From NCBI GenBank assembly GCA_021797225.1, contig JAKAAE010000089.1, positions 1-6,794 on the forward strand: a stretch of 6,794 nucleotides of DNA. The letters run 5' to 3'. Positions 6,023 to 6,794 of the stretch are shown here, one piece after another (position 1 is the stretch's first letter; every line of letters begins with the position of its first letter). The position numbers and the translations under genes are program-made. This stretch comes from Thermoplasmata archaeon (GTDB taxonomy: Archaea; Thermoplasmatota; Thermoplasmata; Thermoplasmatales; Thermoplasmataceae). The notes beneath the pieces are model-generated. The model made no database searches. It saw only the letters and a program-made list of their open reading frames with translations, and was not told the DNA's origin.

Positions 6023-6700
6023 TCATTCAGACGAATATTTTTTTACCAATCTGATGAATTCATCATAATTTCCCGGTTTATGCACATTAAGATCGGAGTT
6101 TTTCATAGTATTCACTACAAATTGCTCCGGGAATTGCATTGGTAAATGTAATATAATAAATTTGGCGGCTTCTTCTGGTTTTTCCCTGATAAGTTTTATT
6201 CCCAGATTATAGGCGTCCACAAAGTCCTTCTCCTTACTATACACTGTGGCACCGCAACTTCCAGGGATAACTATATTGTTTTTCTTGAAGTATTCCTCTA
6301 TACTTACCCCGGCACTGTCCATTGCAGGCACTACTACTGTATCCACCTGATTGCCATTCATTGCGTCCATGAGCTCACCCATGCTCTCGAAATACTGAAT
6401 TTTTACATCCTTCCCAGTTTCACCCACATAGGCTCTGAAGAGTATATCCGAGGCACCACCCTTTCTGGCCATTCCGATCTTATAACCGAGCTTCGGGGCG
6501 ACTCTGGATAGGTTCTCAATTGTTACGTAATCGATTGGCAATCCACTTTTTACAAGGGAAACAGTGGAATCAAGTACAATATCAGGCTTTTTATCCCCCA
6601 TATCGGAAGATTTTTTGAATTCTATTTCTATATCATCTCTTTCCATCATTGCTGCTACTAATGGGTAGCAAACTGGTCCAGGAGCTGCTATAACTCTCAT
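6023..6700 (-). CDS. DUF3834-like protein with a solute-binding-protein-like fold, no signal peptide
   Basis: The protein has 225 residues. It starts MRVIAAPGPVCYPLVAAMME with a strand-loop-helix but no signal sequence or lipobox, so it is expected in the cytoplasm. The layout suggests a two-lobed type 2 periplasmic-binding fold: PDIVLDSTVSLVKSG (39-53), a crossover near LGYKIGMARKGGASD (71-85), ESMGELMDAMNGNQVDTVVVP (105-125, the usual 'helix, then G-x-x-D' lobe pattern), and a C-terminal IREKPEEAAKFIILHL (171-186) like the tail of SsuA/NMT1-type binding proteins. The archaeal family DUF3834 fits this description from memory. Cys11 in the first loop and Cys149 in PGSCGATV could face the cleft. 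Ligand and function are unknown: it could be a cytoplasmic ligand sensor or an enzyme built on the binding-protein fold. No transporter gene is next to it here. Confidence 0.72.
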   Translation of the reverse strand: MRVIAAPGPVCYPLVAAMMERDDIEIEFKKSSDMGDKKPDIVLDSTVSLVKSGLPIDYVTIENLSRVAPKLGYKIGMARKGGASDILFRAYVGETGKDVKIQYFESMGELMDAMNGNQVDTVVVPAMDSAGVSIEEYFKKNNIVIPGSCGATVYSKEKDFVDAYNLGIKLIREKPEEAAKFIILHLPMQFPEQFVVNTMKNSDLNVHKPGNYDEFIRLVKKYSSE

Positions 6701-6703
6701 AAA

Positions 6704-6713
6704 TGTTTATTAA
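6704..6713. repeat. Direct repeat TGTTTATTAA, copy 1
   Basis: An exact ten-base direct repeat of 6719-6728, one and a half helical turns (15 bases) apart. This copy lies between the TATA element and the start codon of the DUF3834-like gene (4-13 bases upstream of the ATG). It may be a regulator site or chance similarity in AT-rich DNA. Confidence 0.4.
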
Positions 6714-6718
6714 AAAAC

Positions 6719-6728
6719 TGTTTATTAA
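6719..6728 (-). promoter_or_regulatory. TATA box of the DUF3834-like gene, also direct repeat copy 2
   Basis: On the minus strand it reads TTAATAAACA, centred about 24 bases before the ATG at 6700, the spacing seen at the other promoters. It is identical to the repeat copy at 6704-6713. Confidence 0.45.
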
Positions 6729-6794
6729 CTTAATGTTATTATCAATATCAGTAATGTCGTAAATATAAATGAATTTAGTTTAAATTATATATTA

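Larger units (their letters stand above)
6701..6794. promoter_or_regulatory. Right-edge intergenic region
   Basis: These 94 bases, nearly all A and T, hold the promoter of the minus-strand gene that starts at 6700. No coding frame or hairpin is evident. The remainder (6740-6794) may belong to the promoter or 3' region of a gene beyond the window. Confidence 0.5.

Noticed and set aside
1..6794. CRISPR arrays, tRNA/rRNA genes, insertion sequences, integrases
   Set aside because: No spaced repeats, cloverleaf-like sequence, transposase motifs or flanking duplications were seen by reading both strands.

Overview
The window reads as a piece of chromosome from an acidophilic archaeon of the Thermoplasmatales (Ferroplasma/Acidiplasma/Picrophilus type). 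This is inference. It rests on AT-rich DNA with many ATA isoleucine and AGA/AGG arginine codons, TATA elements about 25 bases before nearly every ATG (leaderless archaeal transcription), an archaeal-type HTH-ACT regulator, a signal-peptide-free solute-binding-like protein, and a membrane-anchored DUF4382-like protein dense in N-glycosylation sequons. No RNA gene, mobile element or CRISPR array was found, and gene packing is tight.

Layout. Bases 1-1456 (minus) hold a gamma-glutamyltransferase-family Ntn hydrolase whose 3' end runs off the left edge. A 128-base divergent promoter region separates it from a plus-strand block: a DUF4382-like anchored surface protein (1585-2145), an Old Yellow Enzyme/dienoyl-CoA-reductase-type flavin-iron-sulfur oxidoreductase with an unusually short C-terminal half (2210-3853), then purE (3894-4361) and purK (4358-5434), which overlap by 4 bases. 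The last two genes are on the minus strand: an HTH plus ACT-domain regulator (5431-5943), whose stop interlocks with that of purK, and a DUF3834/periplasmic-binding-like protein (6023-6700). The final 94 bases are a promoter region.

How the genes work together. Only purE-purK is a clear functional unit: PurK makes N5-carboxyaminoimidazole ribonucleotide from AIR, ATP and bicarbonate, and PurE converts it to CAIR in de novo purine synthesis. The other genes each appear to have their own promoter and no shared pathway is evident. I see no obvious new multi-gene system. The points most worth a second look are the GGT homologue that keeps its catalytic threonine but has lost the residues that hold a gamma-glutamyl group, the flavoenzyme lacking most of its pyridine-nucleotide module, the sequon-dense surface protein, and the uniform leaderless promoter architecture with the one Shine-Dalgarno site at the only internal operon gene.
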